IMG/VR virus record: IMGVR_UViG_3300023116_000284
Location: 1-26,780 of that record
Strand: one strand, 5' to 3'
Source: a virus
DNA length: 26,780 nt
In this document: positions 11,801-20,390 of the stretch, piece after piece
Layout: each line of letters starts with the position of its first letter
Numbering within the stretch: the first letter of the stretch is position 1
The notes under the pieces: model-generated
The model's database searches: none
Told to the model about the DNA's origin: nothing
Seen by the model: the letters and a program-made list of their open reading frames with translations, nothing else
Program-made: the position numbers and the translations under genes

Positions 11801-14800
11801 TTTCCAGTATCTGATATTACATATTCACCATTATATTCACTATCATTGAATAATATTTTAGATGCTCCATTTACATCTTTATCATTAATAATAGAATTGC
11901 CAGAGTTTTCTAAGTTATAATAGAGTATGTTTGGTAAATCACTACCATAATTCAATGTTAATGAAGCACCAGAGGATCCAGGTGTTCCAGATTTTATTAC
12001 ATTGAATGATGTGGAAGACCCAACGGAAACAAATTCATTATAGAAATTTTCATCGGTGTAAATTTTGAAATCATATCCAGACAATGATGAATCCTCTAAA
12101 TTAACAAGTAAATTATTATTACGAATAATATTAAATAATGGATTGATTTGAGACAATGATTGTCCAGTACCTCCAGTAGAAGTAAAGTCGATTACAGATG
12201 GTGGTGAAGATAATGCATCATAATATGTCTGACAAATATTAACGGTATCATCATCAATTCTATTAATGTAGTATGACCCCGTTTCTAATCCAGAAATTAG
12301 TGTGCTTGATGAATCGTAGAATATTTTATCTCCGGTAATTAATCCGTGAGAAGGTAGAGATATGGTATTATTTGTATCGTCAACTGCACCAGATTCAAAA
12401 CTAATCGGATTTATGAGTAGTTTATTATATTGCGAATTATACTTAACTGTTACTTCAGAATAAGTTCCAATTCCAGTAGTTTGATTCGGTATTACCGTTA
12501 AGTTAACCTTATCACCATCTTGCAGTAAATGATTTGTTAAAGTAGTTACTTCAGATTTTATCTCTTCAACCTTTGCAGTTACCTGTGTAAAGTTAGATTC
12601 AAGTGAATATTGGTAATCAGTATCATCACCATTAGCAGTGAATGATCTGAAATATAATCCCTCAGTGCTTGTTGTTAGTCCAACAGTCGTTGTTAGACCA
12701 ATATAGTCCTTAGACTTATTAATCACATATAATGTTTGTGGTAAATCAAATACACCACCAGTACCAGTTGTAGAAACTTTAATTGGATTACCAGATGAAG
12801 TAAATACTACACTCTGCGATGTTTTAAAGTTATGATTTGGTGCATAAATGCTTTGTGTCGGTATAGAAATAACTTTTGTTATATCACCAATTTCATAATT
12901 TAAACTTGATGAAATTCCAGTTTGAGTTCCAAATCCAACCGACTGTAATGGATTGAAATAAAGTTTATCATTTAACTTAGATTCAAAATATGGTGTGCTT
13001 AGATTTAAGATAATCTTTCCTGTTAGAATACTTACTTCATCAGATTGCGAATGTGCCGTTGCACTAATTCCTCTTAAAGTTCTTACAACACTATTATCTG
13101 GGAAAATATTGATGACTGATAAAACCTCATCACCTATCGAAAGTGAAGACCCTACTGATAGTGTAGATGGTATTCTAGAAATATAAATGTCGGTTACAAC
13201 ACCAGATACAGCATTACTTGGGACTTCTTTTATTAGATAAACACTTTCATTAGAAACATTGGCAATATGACTATCCGACAACCCATTGACAAAAGATGAA
13301 GTATTTGATACTACTATACTATCTTGGTCATTTACTTGATTGACTTCATCAATGTATAAGGAAACCGTATTTTTGTCTTCCCAAATAACCTTTGCTGACT
13401 GATATGTATCAGCAGTAGTTACTACACTTGTTATAGTTTTGCCACTAAGAGTCTTAACTTGGACAGAAAGACCTCCTCCACTAGTATTGGAATTATCAAA
13501 TACTACTTTATCCCCAACGGCATAATTATCACCAGATGCAGTTACTTCTAAATCATTTACATCTCCCTCAATAATAGAATCTACATTTGACTTTAATTTT
13601 ATTAAATTATCTGGCGTTCCAATAAAATCATTACTGGAATTATTTTCAGAAACTTTATATGGGAAAGTATTTCTTATAAGATTTGAATTGTTGAAATCAA
13701 AATCTTGATTTATTGTCTGTTTAACAGGAAGAGACTTAAAACTGTTACCGATAAAATATGGGAATGATGGAGATAAAGTTGTCGTATTTAATGAGGCAAA
13801 ATATGCATAGACACCATTAGGGAATTCTGGTGTTACACAATATCTTCCATTATATTCGTCAAGGTCTTTTCCTCCAACAAATTCATAATCTTCAACAAAC
13901 AAACCAGAAACAATAGAAGAAGGTCTATCAGTTACTGATGCTGTCGTATAACCACTCTCCATAACTTTTAGACTGGAACTATTACTTAAAGGATTGGAAT
14001 AACCATAAGCACCATATATTGGATTTCCATCATAAGCCCAACCAATAATTGGGGAGTGATTTGATCCATTATCAGAAAACTTGTCTCTGATATTAGATCC
14101 ATAACTTAAAATTCCATACTCTAAACCTTGATTATTATTCTTGTTTTCTATTATAATCTCTTCACCAAATCTTGAATGATAATCAATAGTTAAATCTCTA
14201 ACATTTGCTTCCGCATAACATCCAGATCCTCTTGCAACTACACTAATAGTGGTATTCGAATCATAATTGGCACCAGGATTAATTACGATTACATCAGTTA
14301 TTGATCCACCAGAAACAACTGCCCTCAGCTTAGCACCTACACCACTACCGTTAACAATTAATTCTGGTGCTGATGAATATCCACTACCACCAACTAATAA
14401 ATTGATGTCTAAAATTCTACCATTGCTGATAATAGGAGAAATTTCTGCTCCGTTTCCAGAAGATATGATGATATCTGGTTTTTTGTGGAAATTGATGATT
14501 TCTGTGCCGTAGCCACTACCTTCCTCATAGAGATGAATATCAGTTATTTCACCAGTAATAACTGGAGTTGTTGTAATAGTTCTAACACCAACATTTTCAT
14601 CATAAACTACGTTAAGATTTACCTCAATTTTTGGATAATTAAAAGTATGATATCCTGATCCAATACTTGATAAGTTTACATAATTTTTTGTAATATAATT
14701 TGATGATATGGTTGCACCAACACCAGCACTTGCAACTCTAAAAGTATCGTCATCAGTCTTTATAACATAGTAACTAAAATCTGTAGATAATCCTGATACT

Positions 14801-17766
14801 ACACTTCCAGTTGTTGAGTAGTTTATGATATCACCATCAGAAAATCCATGATTTTTAAAGGTTATGGTGTCATTTGCTGTAGAGATAGACTCCGGTTTTA
14901 CAATTATTTTTCTATTTTGATAATTGCTTCCAGGATTTAGCACTACAATGGATCTAAGGGTATTCTTACCTTCATATGTTCTAAACTTATGAATTCCTGA
15001 GGCAACTGCACCATTAGGTCCTGCTGTAGTAAATCCAACTGTGTTAATTCCACTATTGTAGTCTGACAAACTATAATAAAGTTTAATGGTTTGGTCATTA
15101 ACAACTTCTGCATAATAAATTGACCCATTAGATAATGTGCCAGTAGATAATTCATTTGATGTGAGAGCTCCATAAGTTCCCACACCAATAGCAGTATTAC
15201 CGTTTCTATTATAGACAATAGGTTGTCCATTATAGAAATTATGATTAGATGAGAAGGTTAAAGTTTCTGACTCAACATCAAGACCTCCACCCAAATAATT
15301 TAATCTAGAATCGAAATCAACTTCACGATATCTCTTTTCTACTACTGGTTTTAAAACTGCTCCATTACCATTTCCTCCTGTTAAGGATGCTGATATAACC
15401 TCATTGACATCAAAGTCTTGAGGATCTACAATAACTTCTTTTAATGTGCCACTTAAATTTGAATAAGAAAGTGCCGTAGTTCCTACAGAAGGAGATGTTA
15501 TTGATATATCAGGTGGATTAACTACATCATATCCACTACCACTATTGAATACTGTAATGTCCTTAATAGGTCCATAATAAACTTTATCTCTAGACTTATA
15601 GTTTATTAACTCAACACCATTTGCAAAAATACCTGTAGAACCTGGAGTAGTATTTTCTTTGGTGCCAATTTTGATATTTTTCTTGTTAGGTATCTTTTTA
15701 AGAATCTTTTGGGGACTTATTAATTCATCTTTTTGGGAATATAAGATAAAATTGTGAGATCCTACAACCTGACTATTAAAAGTAAACTCAACATAATTAT
15801 CATTTAGAATTAATGATCTTGATTTATATAATTTTATTTTATTATTTGGAGAGAGAACTTTTACATAATAATCACCCTCTTCAAGTCCTATAAGTGAAAC
15901 ATTACTTGGTTTATAATATATTCTATCACCAGTTAAAAATTCTACACTGCTATCGAACGAAATGATGGAATACCTATCTGTAGAAGAATTATATCCTTGT
16001 AGTGTAGTTGAATTTGCAGTGGATATCGAAGATTTTTTTACACTCTCTTGAATCTCATATGACGGCAAAGAATTTGATGCCACATAGAAATATTCATTAT
16101 TCTCATTGTAGAGATTTTGAACATCACTAACTAAAACATCATTTCCATACTTAATAGGTGTTGCAGAACTTTTAGCAGTTTTTAAATTTCTACGAATAGA
16201 AAGATTTTTATTTAAATGTTCTGTGGTAAAACCAACATTGCTTAAAACTACATAATCATTAAATATTGCATCAATAGTTGCATTTTCACTGTAAGTGGTT
16301 TCGGATATTTCATCTAAAATTTGTACTGTGTCGCCAACACTTAAAGTAATATCATTGACAATAGAATCTTTCAAGAAGAATCTAAGATCACTTGGATTGT
16401 AGTAATCTACAGCATATCTTGGGCTAGTATTATATGTCCAAGAATTAGCAAAAATTTCTTTATAAGTTTTATCAGACTCTGGATTTAAAATCTTTTCACC
16501 TACATTTTTAAAATATATTTTTTGATCAGTAGATAATAATTTAATATCACTAGTACCTTTAAAATTAGATAATACTCCGGTTATACGTACATCAACCCTT
16601 TTGTTAATATCTCCATCTTCATATCCATAGAAAGATTCGTCAATACGCAACTCACCTTTAATTGGTATTTCTGTAACAACACCTGTACAATCTAAGAATT
16701 GATTTACAGTCTTAGAAGTGTAATTAATCTTATCGCTTCCAAAAATTAATGTGCCAGAATTTGGAAATCCTATTGTAGAATCTACTGTAATTACAGATGC
16801 ACCTATACTTACAGAATTAATCGCAGTTACTTTTGGTTGAACTGCAAATGATCCTTGATTACTATCAGTGTCGTCATATCCAACGAACAATGAAAGTCCA
16901 TAATATGTGCTAACACCTACATTTGAAAATATTTCTACTTCAGAAACAGAAGCAAATGTTTCTGAATCTGAAGATTTTCTAATTGTCTGACCCTTTAACT
17001 TGCTTGGGTCTCCAGAAATAACTTCAACTGCTATATTTTCTCTTCTTAAATATCTTGCTGAAGATGGCTTTATTAGATAATCTTCTAAGTCAACAATTTC
17101 TGGAGTTATACCATAAAGAACATTGAAAAGAATTTTGAAAGATTCTTCAGTTCCTTTTGATTCATATAAACTCTTTGCTTCCTTGATGAAGTTATTGACA
17201 TCTAAATCAGATACAAATTCTACATTTTCTAATCCAGGTGTGTATGTATATTTTAATTTTTTATAAAACTCTTTTAAAAATTCAGCACTAAGATTTTTTA
17301 CATCTGCTCCAGCAGTATGTGATGCTGCTTTTGATGTGCTGAAAATTAATTCTTCTGGATTTAAGTCCGTTTTATAGGAAGTTACAGCACTAAATCCTCT
17401 TACACATCCAATAAAACTTGATGGAGTTTTGCTAGTGTAAGTGAAAATCTCATCATCAATCTGAAAAAGACCATACTCTGCAGGAAAACCTTTAGTAGAA
17501 CTTACTGTTATTGTAGTTTCTTCATCATTAATATCGGCAGAAAGAGTAATATCACCACTAATTACTTCAGGGGTAAGGTTGTCAATCTTAAGATACTGAT
17601 CTAAGTTATTGGCAAGGTCAGCAGGTCCACTCTGATACTCTTGAGATATGTAATATTGCTTTAAAAAATCTATCGATTTAGGACTTTCAGAACGTAAAAA
17701 CTCTGGTAATTGGTTCTCAATAATTTGTTGAACTTTTACCCTCGTCTCAAATCCAGTTTTTATCAT
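5887..17766 (-). CDS. Giant baseplate wedge/structural protein in the gp7 position, with YHYH motif
   Basis: This 3959-residue protein lies between gp6 and gp8, the slot of T4 gp7 (about 1030 residues). Residues 1-260 look like a baseplate-docking head: an amphipathic start (QQIIENQLPEFLRSESPKSI), then YESKGTEESFKILFNVLYG at 201-219, a motif seen in phage baseplate proteins. The rest is a chain of beta modules. (a) IDDE-type modules with a following RG lie near 76-133, 313-356, 1533-1588 and 3056-3118. (b) H-x-F-xTGD-x-Y modules lie near 844, 972, 1646, 1809 and 2934. (c) GSGY repeats lie near 743, 1086, 1129, 1164, 3308, 3349, 3714 and 3762. GWAYDGNPIYGAYGYS at 1242-1257 matches the YHYH-domain motif. 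The tail is basic (RRGFGLRSNGSLRKRLS). The start follows the gp6 stop by 1 nt and has GAGGG upstream. Structural role: strong; identity with gp7: inferred from position only. Confidence 0.85.
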   Translation of the reverse strand: MIKTGFETRVKVQQIIENQLPEFLRSESPKSIDFLKQYYISQEYQSGPADLANNLDQYLKIDNLTPEVISGDITLSADINDEETTITVSSTKGFPAEYGLFQIDDEIFTYTSKTPSSFIGCVRGFSAVTSYKTDLNPEELIFSTSKAASHTAGADVKNLSAEFLKEFYKKLKYTYTPGLENVEFVSDLDVNNFIKEAKSLYESKGTEESFKILFNVLYGITPEIVDLEDYLIKPSSARYLRRENIAVEVISGDPSKLKGQTIRKSSDSETFASVSEVEIFSNVGVSTYYGLSLFVGYDDTDSNQGSFAVQPKVTAINSVSIGASVITVDSTIGFPNSGTLIFGSDKINYTSKTVNQFLDCTGVVTEIPIKGELRIDESFYGYEDGDINKRVDVRITGVLSNFKGTSDIKLLSTDQKIYFKNVGEKILNPESDKTYKEIFANSWTYNTSPRYAVDYYNPSDLRFFLKDSIVNDITLSVGDTVQILDEISETTYSENATIDAIFNDYVVLSNVGFTTEHLNKNLSIRRNLKTAKSSATPIKYGNDVLVSDVQNLYNENNEYFYVASNSLPSYEIQESVKKSSISTANSTTLQGYNSSTDRYSIISFDSSVEFLTGDRIYYKPSNVSLIGLEEGDYYVKVLSPNNKIKLYKSRSLILNDNYVEFTFNSQVVGSHNFILYSQKDELISPQKILKKIPNKKNIKIGTKENTTPGSTGIFANGVELINYKSRDKVYYGPIKDITVFNSGSGYDVVNPPDISITSPSVGTTALSYSNLSGTLKEVIVDPQDFDVNEVISASLTGGNGNGAVLKPVVEKRYREVDFDSRLNYLGGGLDVESETLTFSSNHNFYNGQPIVYNRNGNTAIGVGTYGALTSNELSTGTLSNGSIYYAEVVNDQTIKLYYSLSDYNSGINTVGFTTAGPNGAVASGIHKFRTYEGKNTLRSIVVLNPGSNYQNRKIIVKPESISTANDTITFKNHGFSDGDIINYSTTGSVVSGLSTDFSYYVIKTDDDTFRVASAGVGATISSNYITKNYVNLSSIGSGYHTFNYPKIEVNLNVVYDENVGVRTITTTPVITGEITDIHLYEEGSGYGTEIINFHKKPDIIISSGNGAEISPIISNGRILDINLLVGGSGYSSAPELIVNGSGVGAKLRAVVSGGSITDVIVINPGANYDSNTTISVVARGSGCYAEANVRDLTIDYHSRFGEEIIIENKNNNQGLEYGILSYGSNIRDKFSDNGSNHSPIIGWAYDGNPIYGAYGYSNPLSNSSSLKVMESGYTTASVTDRPSSIVSGLFVEDYEFVGGKDLDEYNGRYCVTPEFPNGVYAYFASLNTTTLSPSFPYFIGNSFKSLPVKQTINQDFDFNNSNLIRNTFPYKVSENNSSNDFIGTPDNLIKLKSNVDSIIEGDVNDLEVTASGDNYAVGDKVVFDNSNTSGGGLSVQVKTLSGKTITSVVTTADTYQSAKVIWEDKNTVSLYIDEVNQVNDQDSIVVSNTSSFVNGLSDSHIANVSNESVYLIKEVPSNAVSGVVTDIYISRIPSTLSVGSSLSIGDEVLSVINIFPDNSVVRTLRGISATAHSQSDEVSILTGKIILNLSTPYFESKLNDKLYFNPLQSVGFGTQTGISSSLNYEIGDITKVISIPTQSIYAPNHNFKTSQSVVFTSSGNPIKVSTTGTGGVFDLPQTLYVINKSKDYIGLTTTVGLTTSTEGLYFRSFTANGDDTDYQYSLESNFTQVTAKVEEIKSEVTTLTNHLLQDGDKVNLTVIPNQTTGIGTYSEVTVKYNSQYNKLLINPISFESGAVDDTNNTISLPSHGLITGDKIFYDSSSTLISGLETGSYYINRIDDDTVNICQTYYDALSSPPSVIDFTSTGGTGQSLSQINPLFNIIRNNNLLVNLEDSSLSGYDFKIYTDENFYNEFVSVGSSTSFNVIKSGTPGSSGASLTLNYGSDLPNILYYNLENSGNSIINDKDVNGASKILFNDSEYNGEYVISDTGNTTFKISLKSYPESLSYNQSNTNTLKYSTSSTNARGGVDSIKINSKGFNYDTLPEFASITSSSGLGAEIKPKSDNIGKLNQLTIENSGYNFSADKTLNPEAFISPTIELSNNNTISQIEITFGGYYYQSPPDLVVVNPSTGDVYNTGILEARIQGSSISEIEILNVPKGLSDEVSKVYAINNDNGVGIEECTDSTPGNLTLILSTPILGFATDPFKIGDKVFLENLLVDESISGDGFNSSDHKYNLFPVLSYTNSNPAELILDISDYTTNPGTALVAQNSYATVVNSSNYPVFTVKQTSVDFIIDEILLVSNGGNYVETDLIVSENTKDSVKIYGNYLLKKGDVILGKNSGSLATIENITYNNGIFEIDYSSKKNLGWSNDTGKLNTDYQVTSDNDYYQNLSYSIKSEKEYEDIVNPVNRLLHTSGLKNFADTQIISTPLVGLSTSNVASDSSSGSILDIFSARNVETINNFDFALDVDSFEGKTRLIQFQNRTLSSYTDCISNRVLPIDNINEEFSNSDGDTLLYKDIISYNILGGYNKFLVQIKSIVGTELQSSEVISLPSKSSDSGIIFAERGSLYNTSTEVGELVGLYNEITKKAVLRFIPSNPFDTNYDIKVLRNNYLITEAGIGTQSVGFINLIGSNAIVSSGSSETLFSGDTSTVLSLLVNAEIKNQSTEEVNYLEVYLNHNGTDTYISEYYFDNEFDTYLNSNLIGYFSANIDSGVLTLTYNNEDNNSVLVRTKIIEFGPTSLGIGTYIFKSDGQPDSSVKTARLESNYQSFTGISTVLSVLKDDVSTIKSYIRVGYGQTTALHQLLVINSNNDTQITQYPFLSESVSTGIGTFGSEIDGSNLVVKFYPDAGVTGIVTTQSYSELVQIETDSTNTPNDLTYGTILESFTLSNYFGRNNSDLELFDLSTNGIPIFQKTFNPATTLNIGTGLFTVANHFFSTGERLEYVSASSFDGEPFSDIQVYGAGNLPNEVYAIRVNDAQFKLASSEADANAGIALTYSSVGDGNAHTLEMYKRMEKTIITVDDVIQSPIAFTNSSSVLVDNGGSIGSASSFFALTGISSIFTGDLLKIDDEYAQVISVGIATTSVGPITESGNFNVVEVSRGAAGSSAASHTDGTVAYIYSGSFNIVNNKIFFLEAPRGSVDDGFNESNLPTPKSSFGGRVFLRNDYTTNKIYDDISKQFTGIGATYTVTVGGANTTGIETGSGILLVNDIFQTPTTENNSGNNYKFIESVGVTSVQYSGITTLVGGDLFISDYDVNQNQLPRGGIIVSLGSTPGLGYAPLVGASVTAVINSGVIQNSIGIGTTDNTGSGYNNIISIGVTAYDPQGTGSGAIITATPGVGGSLSFNVSNGGSGYSNETQIQVSTPSYENLEVIGVSRRDIGPTTETGTGLLVSLEVGASTRTGIGSTLFEVTNFKISRPGYGFRPGDVITPVGLVTDGYLPSVVEQFQLRVIDTFNDSFSAWQFGELDYIDSVKNLQNGSTTRFPLYYNTQLLSFETSNPNIDLSQLLLIFVNGVLQEPGKAYTFDGGTSIRFTEAPEEDDNVAIFFYRGTRGEDSDLVEINASIEVGDILKINKDNTNSLTVSQEERSIFDITASNEVKTNIYTGDGIDEVNYKPTDWSKQKNDIFVEGQFIYKTRDSIESQIYPTARIIGDVSDTDTGIFVDDAQFFNYEENESSVVIDNVDGLIVIESNPVAAEITANVSIAGTISSLTIVDGGSGYTGSSVSLSIAAPSTIGVGIGTTATATASITAGSITSVTITNPGLGYTQSNSPQVLAPTENVIYENVTNISNVTGSSGIVTGIIPTAGVGVPSGLQFFLNSDTTSAYTNLIVGYPIYISQTRVGSGITSIDDSDSAVIGIGTSYVDNVYIIKSKTDLGDGNANIVVNIDSGSNTSGVTTSGTVTSPVGRFSWGRLFGLTRSSSPISIGVTGLTVDSGLSTFPTIQRRGFGLRSNGSLRKRLS

Positions 17767-17767
17767 C

Positions 17768-19624
17768 TTATACCCTCTTTAGTTCTCCGTTTAAGTAGCT
17801 AGAAGTAGTCTTATATCCGACTCCGGATATCTGTTCACCAGAAGTAATAGTATCCTTTATCATATTTATCTTGCTATCAGCAACTGAGAAACTAAGATAA
17901 AGGTCCTTCAGTCCAATAACATCATTTGACTCTGGATATGCCTGAATCTCAATAACGTTATTTTCTTTTTCTGTAGATGTTATATTAATTGTATTGAGTT
18001 TAATCTCACCTTTTACATAATCAACTGTTCCTGCAGATTGTATTTCAACAAAATACTTATCAGCACCAACAGGTTCTCTTACTATGCTCAGCACACCCAT
18101 TCCATCTTCGCCAGGAGTATCTGTGATGTAGAATGTTCCAGTTCTACCGGAAAGAGTGAAACCAGTGCTCTTAATATTAAATCCTTCTTTTACATAACGG
18201 AATGCATTTCCATAACATAATTCATACTGAGCAGACTCATTAATTGCTGCTCTTAGATTTCTTCTAAGAATAACTCTTGTAATATTTGATGTAATTGCAT
18301 TATCAACGTTATCAATTGTTTGACACAACTTACTATACTTAAATCTGCCACCAAACTTATTAATATTTGAAGATGAGAATGTATTCAATGTATTTGTAAT
18401 TGATGTCTTCAAATCATTTGGAGTTGATGCCTGAGATGGGTTATAGTATACTGCAGAGTCAACTTCAACATAAAGAACCTTAAGGTCGATGATTTGTTGA
18501 TTGATGCCAGACAATGAATAATTCTTTAATTTAGAAAGTATTGTTTCCTTGTCAAAGTCAGAAACAAAATCACCATTCTTTGGTTTGATACTAATAATTA
18601 CATTGCCAAATTGTGGAGGATCTAATTCCTCACCACCAACTACAGATACTGATTCAGTATTTGGATAGATTGATTGAATAATTGCCTCATAATCACGGGC
18701 AGTTACTGCTCTATACTGAGATGAATATAGTCTTGGTGCAAAATACTTGATAGATTCAATACTTTCAATATCTCCACCATTAGATGATGCAGTATTTGTT
18801 GTTACAGTGACTGATGTTGGACCTACAATTTGATCTAAAGAACCAACTAAACGTCCAGAGAAGGCAAAATCAGATGCTCCATTACCTTCAACACCGTCAG
18901 TAACGATATAAGTGACCGTAACGACTGCGCCATTGGTCAATTTCTTACCAAAATAACCATCACCAAATAATAATTCATATTTTTCATCCTGAACTTCCTG
19001 AAGAAGATAGATTTCAGAGTCAGAATTTAGGTTAATAATATTATCAACACGTGAATATTCCTTTTCATCAACTTTTACAACGATTGTAGCAGTATCAATG
19101 AAGGAATTATTTAAAATAAATCTCTGATCGAGGGATCCATCAACTACAAAACTGTTTCTAAGTAGTGTGCCCTGGTAAATGTCAATACCAGAGAATGTTG
19201 CAGTGCCAGAAGAAACTACAGTAGTAATACTTTCTGGAATTGAGAAGATGTAATTACTATCTTCAACGGATCCTACGCACACTAGACCCTCCTCTAAGGT
19301 TAGTGTAGGACTACTTGTGTCTGTTACCACGGATAGTGTTATATTTGCCTTAGAGGAGCTCCTGGACCGAGGTACATAACCAATATTTCTTGCCAAAGAT
19401 ACGACGTTTTCCCTCAATGTTGCCGAATCCAAGAAGGATTCGTTGACAATCATATTGGAATTGAATGCCGTAATGTAAGTATTATAGGCAAGAGTGTCGA
19501 TTAAGACAGAAAAGTTAGATCCCTCAAAGTCAAAGTCCGTAAAATTGGAATTTGCCCTGAGATAATCCTTAATTTGTGCTCTTATCTGGTCAAAATCTAG
19601 GTTTGTAAACTTTGTAAAAGGCAT
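17768..19624 (-). CDS. gp6: Baseplate wedge protein gp6 (J-like)
   Basis: This is a 618-residue protein; T4 gp6 has about 660. The N-terminal third has the gp6/baseplate J pattern: FTDFDFEGSNFSVLIDTLAY, then NSNMIVNESFLDSATLRENV and LARNIGYVPRSRSS (about residues 37-108). The middle contains YRAVTARDYEAIIQSIYPN, the region that follows the core in J-like proteins. Gp6 forms the inner ring that joins adjacent wedges in the contractile tail baseplate and holds it together before sheath contraction. The gene starts 1 nt after gp25 and ends 1 nt before the giant structural gene, so the three form one translational cluster. The AGG within the last gp25 codons can serve as its ribosome binding site. 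Near its 3' end it contains a GATAAATA box that may serve the next gene. Confidence 0.92.
   Translation of the reverse strand: MPFTKFTNLDFDQIRAQIKDYLRANSNFTDFDFEGSNFSVLIDTLAYNTYITAFNSNMIVNESFLDSATLRENVVSLARNIGYVPRSRSSSKANITLSVVTDTSSPTLTLEEGLVCVGSVEDSNYIFSIPESITTVVSSGTATFSGIDIYQGTLLRNSFVVDGSLDQRFILNNSFIDTATIVVKVDEKEYSRVDNIINLNSDSEIYLLQEVQDEKYELLFGDGYFGKKLTNGAVVTVTYIVTDGVEGNGASDFAFSGRLVGSLDQIVGPTSVTVTTNTASSNGGDIESIESIKYFAPRLYSSQYRAVTARDYEAIIQSIYPNTESVSVVGGEELDPPQFGNVIISIKPKNGDFVSDFDKETILSKLKNYSLSGINQQIIDLKVLYVEVDSAVYYNPSQASTPNDLKTSITNTLNTFSSSNINKFGGRFKYSKLCQTIDNVDNAITSNITRVILRRNLRAAINESAQYELCYGNAFRYVKEGFNIKSTGFTLSGRTGTFYITDTPGEDGMGVLSIVREPVGADKYFVEIQSAGTVDYVKGEIKLNTINITSTEKENNVIEIQAYPESNDVIGLKDLYLSFSVADSKINMIKDTITSGEQISGVGYKTTSSYLNGELKRV
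17863..17870 (-). promoter_or_regulatory. Candidate internal late promoter for the giant structural gene
   Basis: The minus strand reads GATAAATA inside the 3' end of gp6, 97 nt before the ATG of the 3959-codon gene. It matches the cyanophage late consensus NATAAATA. The same word lies 99 nt before the DUF4815 gene. Being inside coding sequence, it could be chance. Confidence 0.4.
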
Positions 19625-19625
19625 A

Positions 19626-20027
19626 TTACCTGGTTGCCTCTAAGATAAATGTAAATTCTTGAGTCGGAAAGTCCTGACCAATGATATCAAAGATAACATT
19701 ACATTCAAATGTGTTGTCATCAGGTTGTGGATTGACCTGAACCTCAACATTTTCCACTCTTGGCTCAAAATTTTCGATTGTTGTAAGAATTTGGTCCTGA
19801 ATTACACTCGCCGTGCCATAATCAACAAACTCAAAGAGACTTGCTCTTACATCAGACCCTAAAAGAGGTTGAAAAAACCTCTCTGTAGGGATAGTTTCAA
19901 CCAAATTTCTTACAGAACGACGAATTGCATTCTCATTTTTAAGAATAGGTAGGTCTTTTGTCACCGGATGAGGGTCAAAAGACAAACTAATGTCCTTAAA
20001 TGCTCTTGATATCCGAGTGACTGCCAT
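19626..20027 (-). CDS. gp25: Baseplate wedge protein gp25 (GPW/gp25 family)
   Basis: This 133-residue protein matches the T4 gp25 size (132). It shows the family layout: an opening strand SRAFKDISLSFDPHPVTKDL, then LKNENAIRRSVRNLVETIPT and ERFFQPLLGSDVRASLFEF, followed by an alternating strand pair with VEVQVNPQPDDNTFECNVIF. Gp25 is the conserved inner wedge protein that contacts gp6 and primes sheath polymerisation. Despite its lysozyme-like name it is structural. It is the first gene of the gp25-gp6-giant gene cluster and lies 23 nt below a CATAAATA late promoter box. The ATG has no strong Shine-Dalgarno sequence. Confidence 0.93.
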   Translation of the reverse strand: MAVTRISRAFKDISLSFDPHPVTKDLPILKNENAIRRSVRNLVETIPTERFFQPLLGSDVRASLFEFVDYGTASVIQDQILTTIENFEPRVENVEVQVNPQPDDNTFECNVIFDIIGQDFPTQEFTFILEATR

Positions 20028-20049
20028 TGATCAGAAGGTTTTCTTGACT

Positions 20050-20057
20050 TATTTATG
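20050..20057 (-). promoter_or_regulatory. Late promoter for the gp25-gp6 cluster
   Basis: The minus strand reads CATAAATA, a match to the cyanophage late consensus NATAAATA. It lies 23 nt before the gp25 ATG, in the short gap after the 86-residue gene. No terminator separates the two genes, so read-through from the upstream late promoter is also possible. Confidence 0.6.
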
Positions 20058-20058
20058 C

Positions 20059-20319
20059 TCAAGACCAAGGATTTCCATAATTTGGCTCTGTGCCATACTC
20101 CCAATCATCATAATCATCATCATTACGAATCTTTTCATGTAATTCTGACTGTTTTTTTAAGTCATGTGTCTTCTCATAGTCCATAATCTCTTGAAGAAAT
20201 TGCTTCTTCTCCTCATATACATTAATGTTTTGCATCGAACCATAATCTGAGGCAAGACGATCCGTGCCCCACATCTCTCTCATATAGTCTCTATTACGAT
20301 CGACAGGTGATTGTCCCAT
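20059..20319 (-). CDS. Conserved cyanophage hypothetical protein, 86 aa
   Basis: This is a small acidic, hydrophilic protein. The first half (VDRNRDYMREMWGTDRLASD) is charged, the middle (YEEKKQFLQEIMDYEKTHDL) should form a helix, and the tail is rich in Asp, Tyr and Trp (DDDYDDWEYGTEPNYGNPWS). It has no cysteine, signal peptide or membrane segment. I do not recognise a function. A good AGGAG site lies 7 nt before the ATG, and a late promoter box lies about 59 nt upstream, so it should be expressed with the baseplate genes just downstream. A role in tail or baseplate assembly is possible but unproven. Confidence 0.75.
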   Translation of the reverse strand: MGQSPVDRNRDYMREMWGTDRLASDYGSMQNINVYEEKKQFLQEIMDYEKTHDLKKQSELHEKIRNDDDYDDWEYGTEPNYGNPWS

Positions 20320-20328
20320 TTTTAGCTC

Positions 20329-20346
20329 CTGATTTATAAAAATCAG
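20329..20346 (-). repeat. Leader hairpin overlapping the ribosome binding site of the 86-aa gene
   Basis: A perfect 7-bp inverted repeat, CTGATTT and AAATCAG with a 4-nt loop, lies in the leader of the 86-residue gene. The last bases of its 3' arm begin the CAGGAG ribosome binding site. Folding would sit directly against the site and could tune translation or stabilise the 5' end. There is no following T run, so it is not a terminator. Confidence 0.45.
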
Positions 20347-20377
20347 AACTTTTAGAGGGGTTGCTATCCCTTATTCG

Positions 20378-20385
20378 TATTTATT
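20378..20385 (-). promoter_or_regulatory. Late promoter for the 86-aa gene
   Basis: The minus strand reads AATAAATA, a match to NATAAATA, immediately after the T run of the upstream terminator. It is the natural entry point for late transcription of the 86-residue gene and, by read-through, gp25. Confidence 0.6.
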
Positions 20386-20390
20386 TTCAT

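Noticed and set aside
14943-15230. Minus-strand 95-codon frame inside the giant structural gene
   Set aside because: It is a Leu- and Met-rich out-of-frame reading of the structural gene, with no ribosome binding site and no family resemblance.
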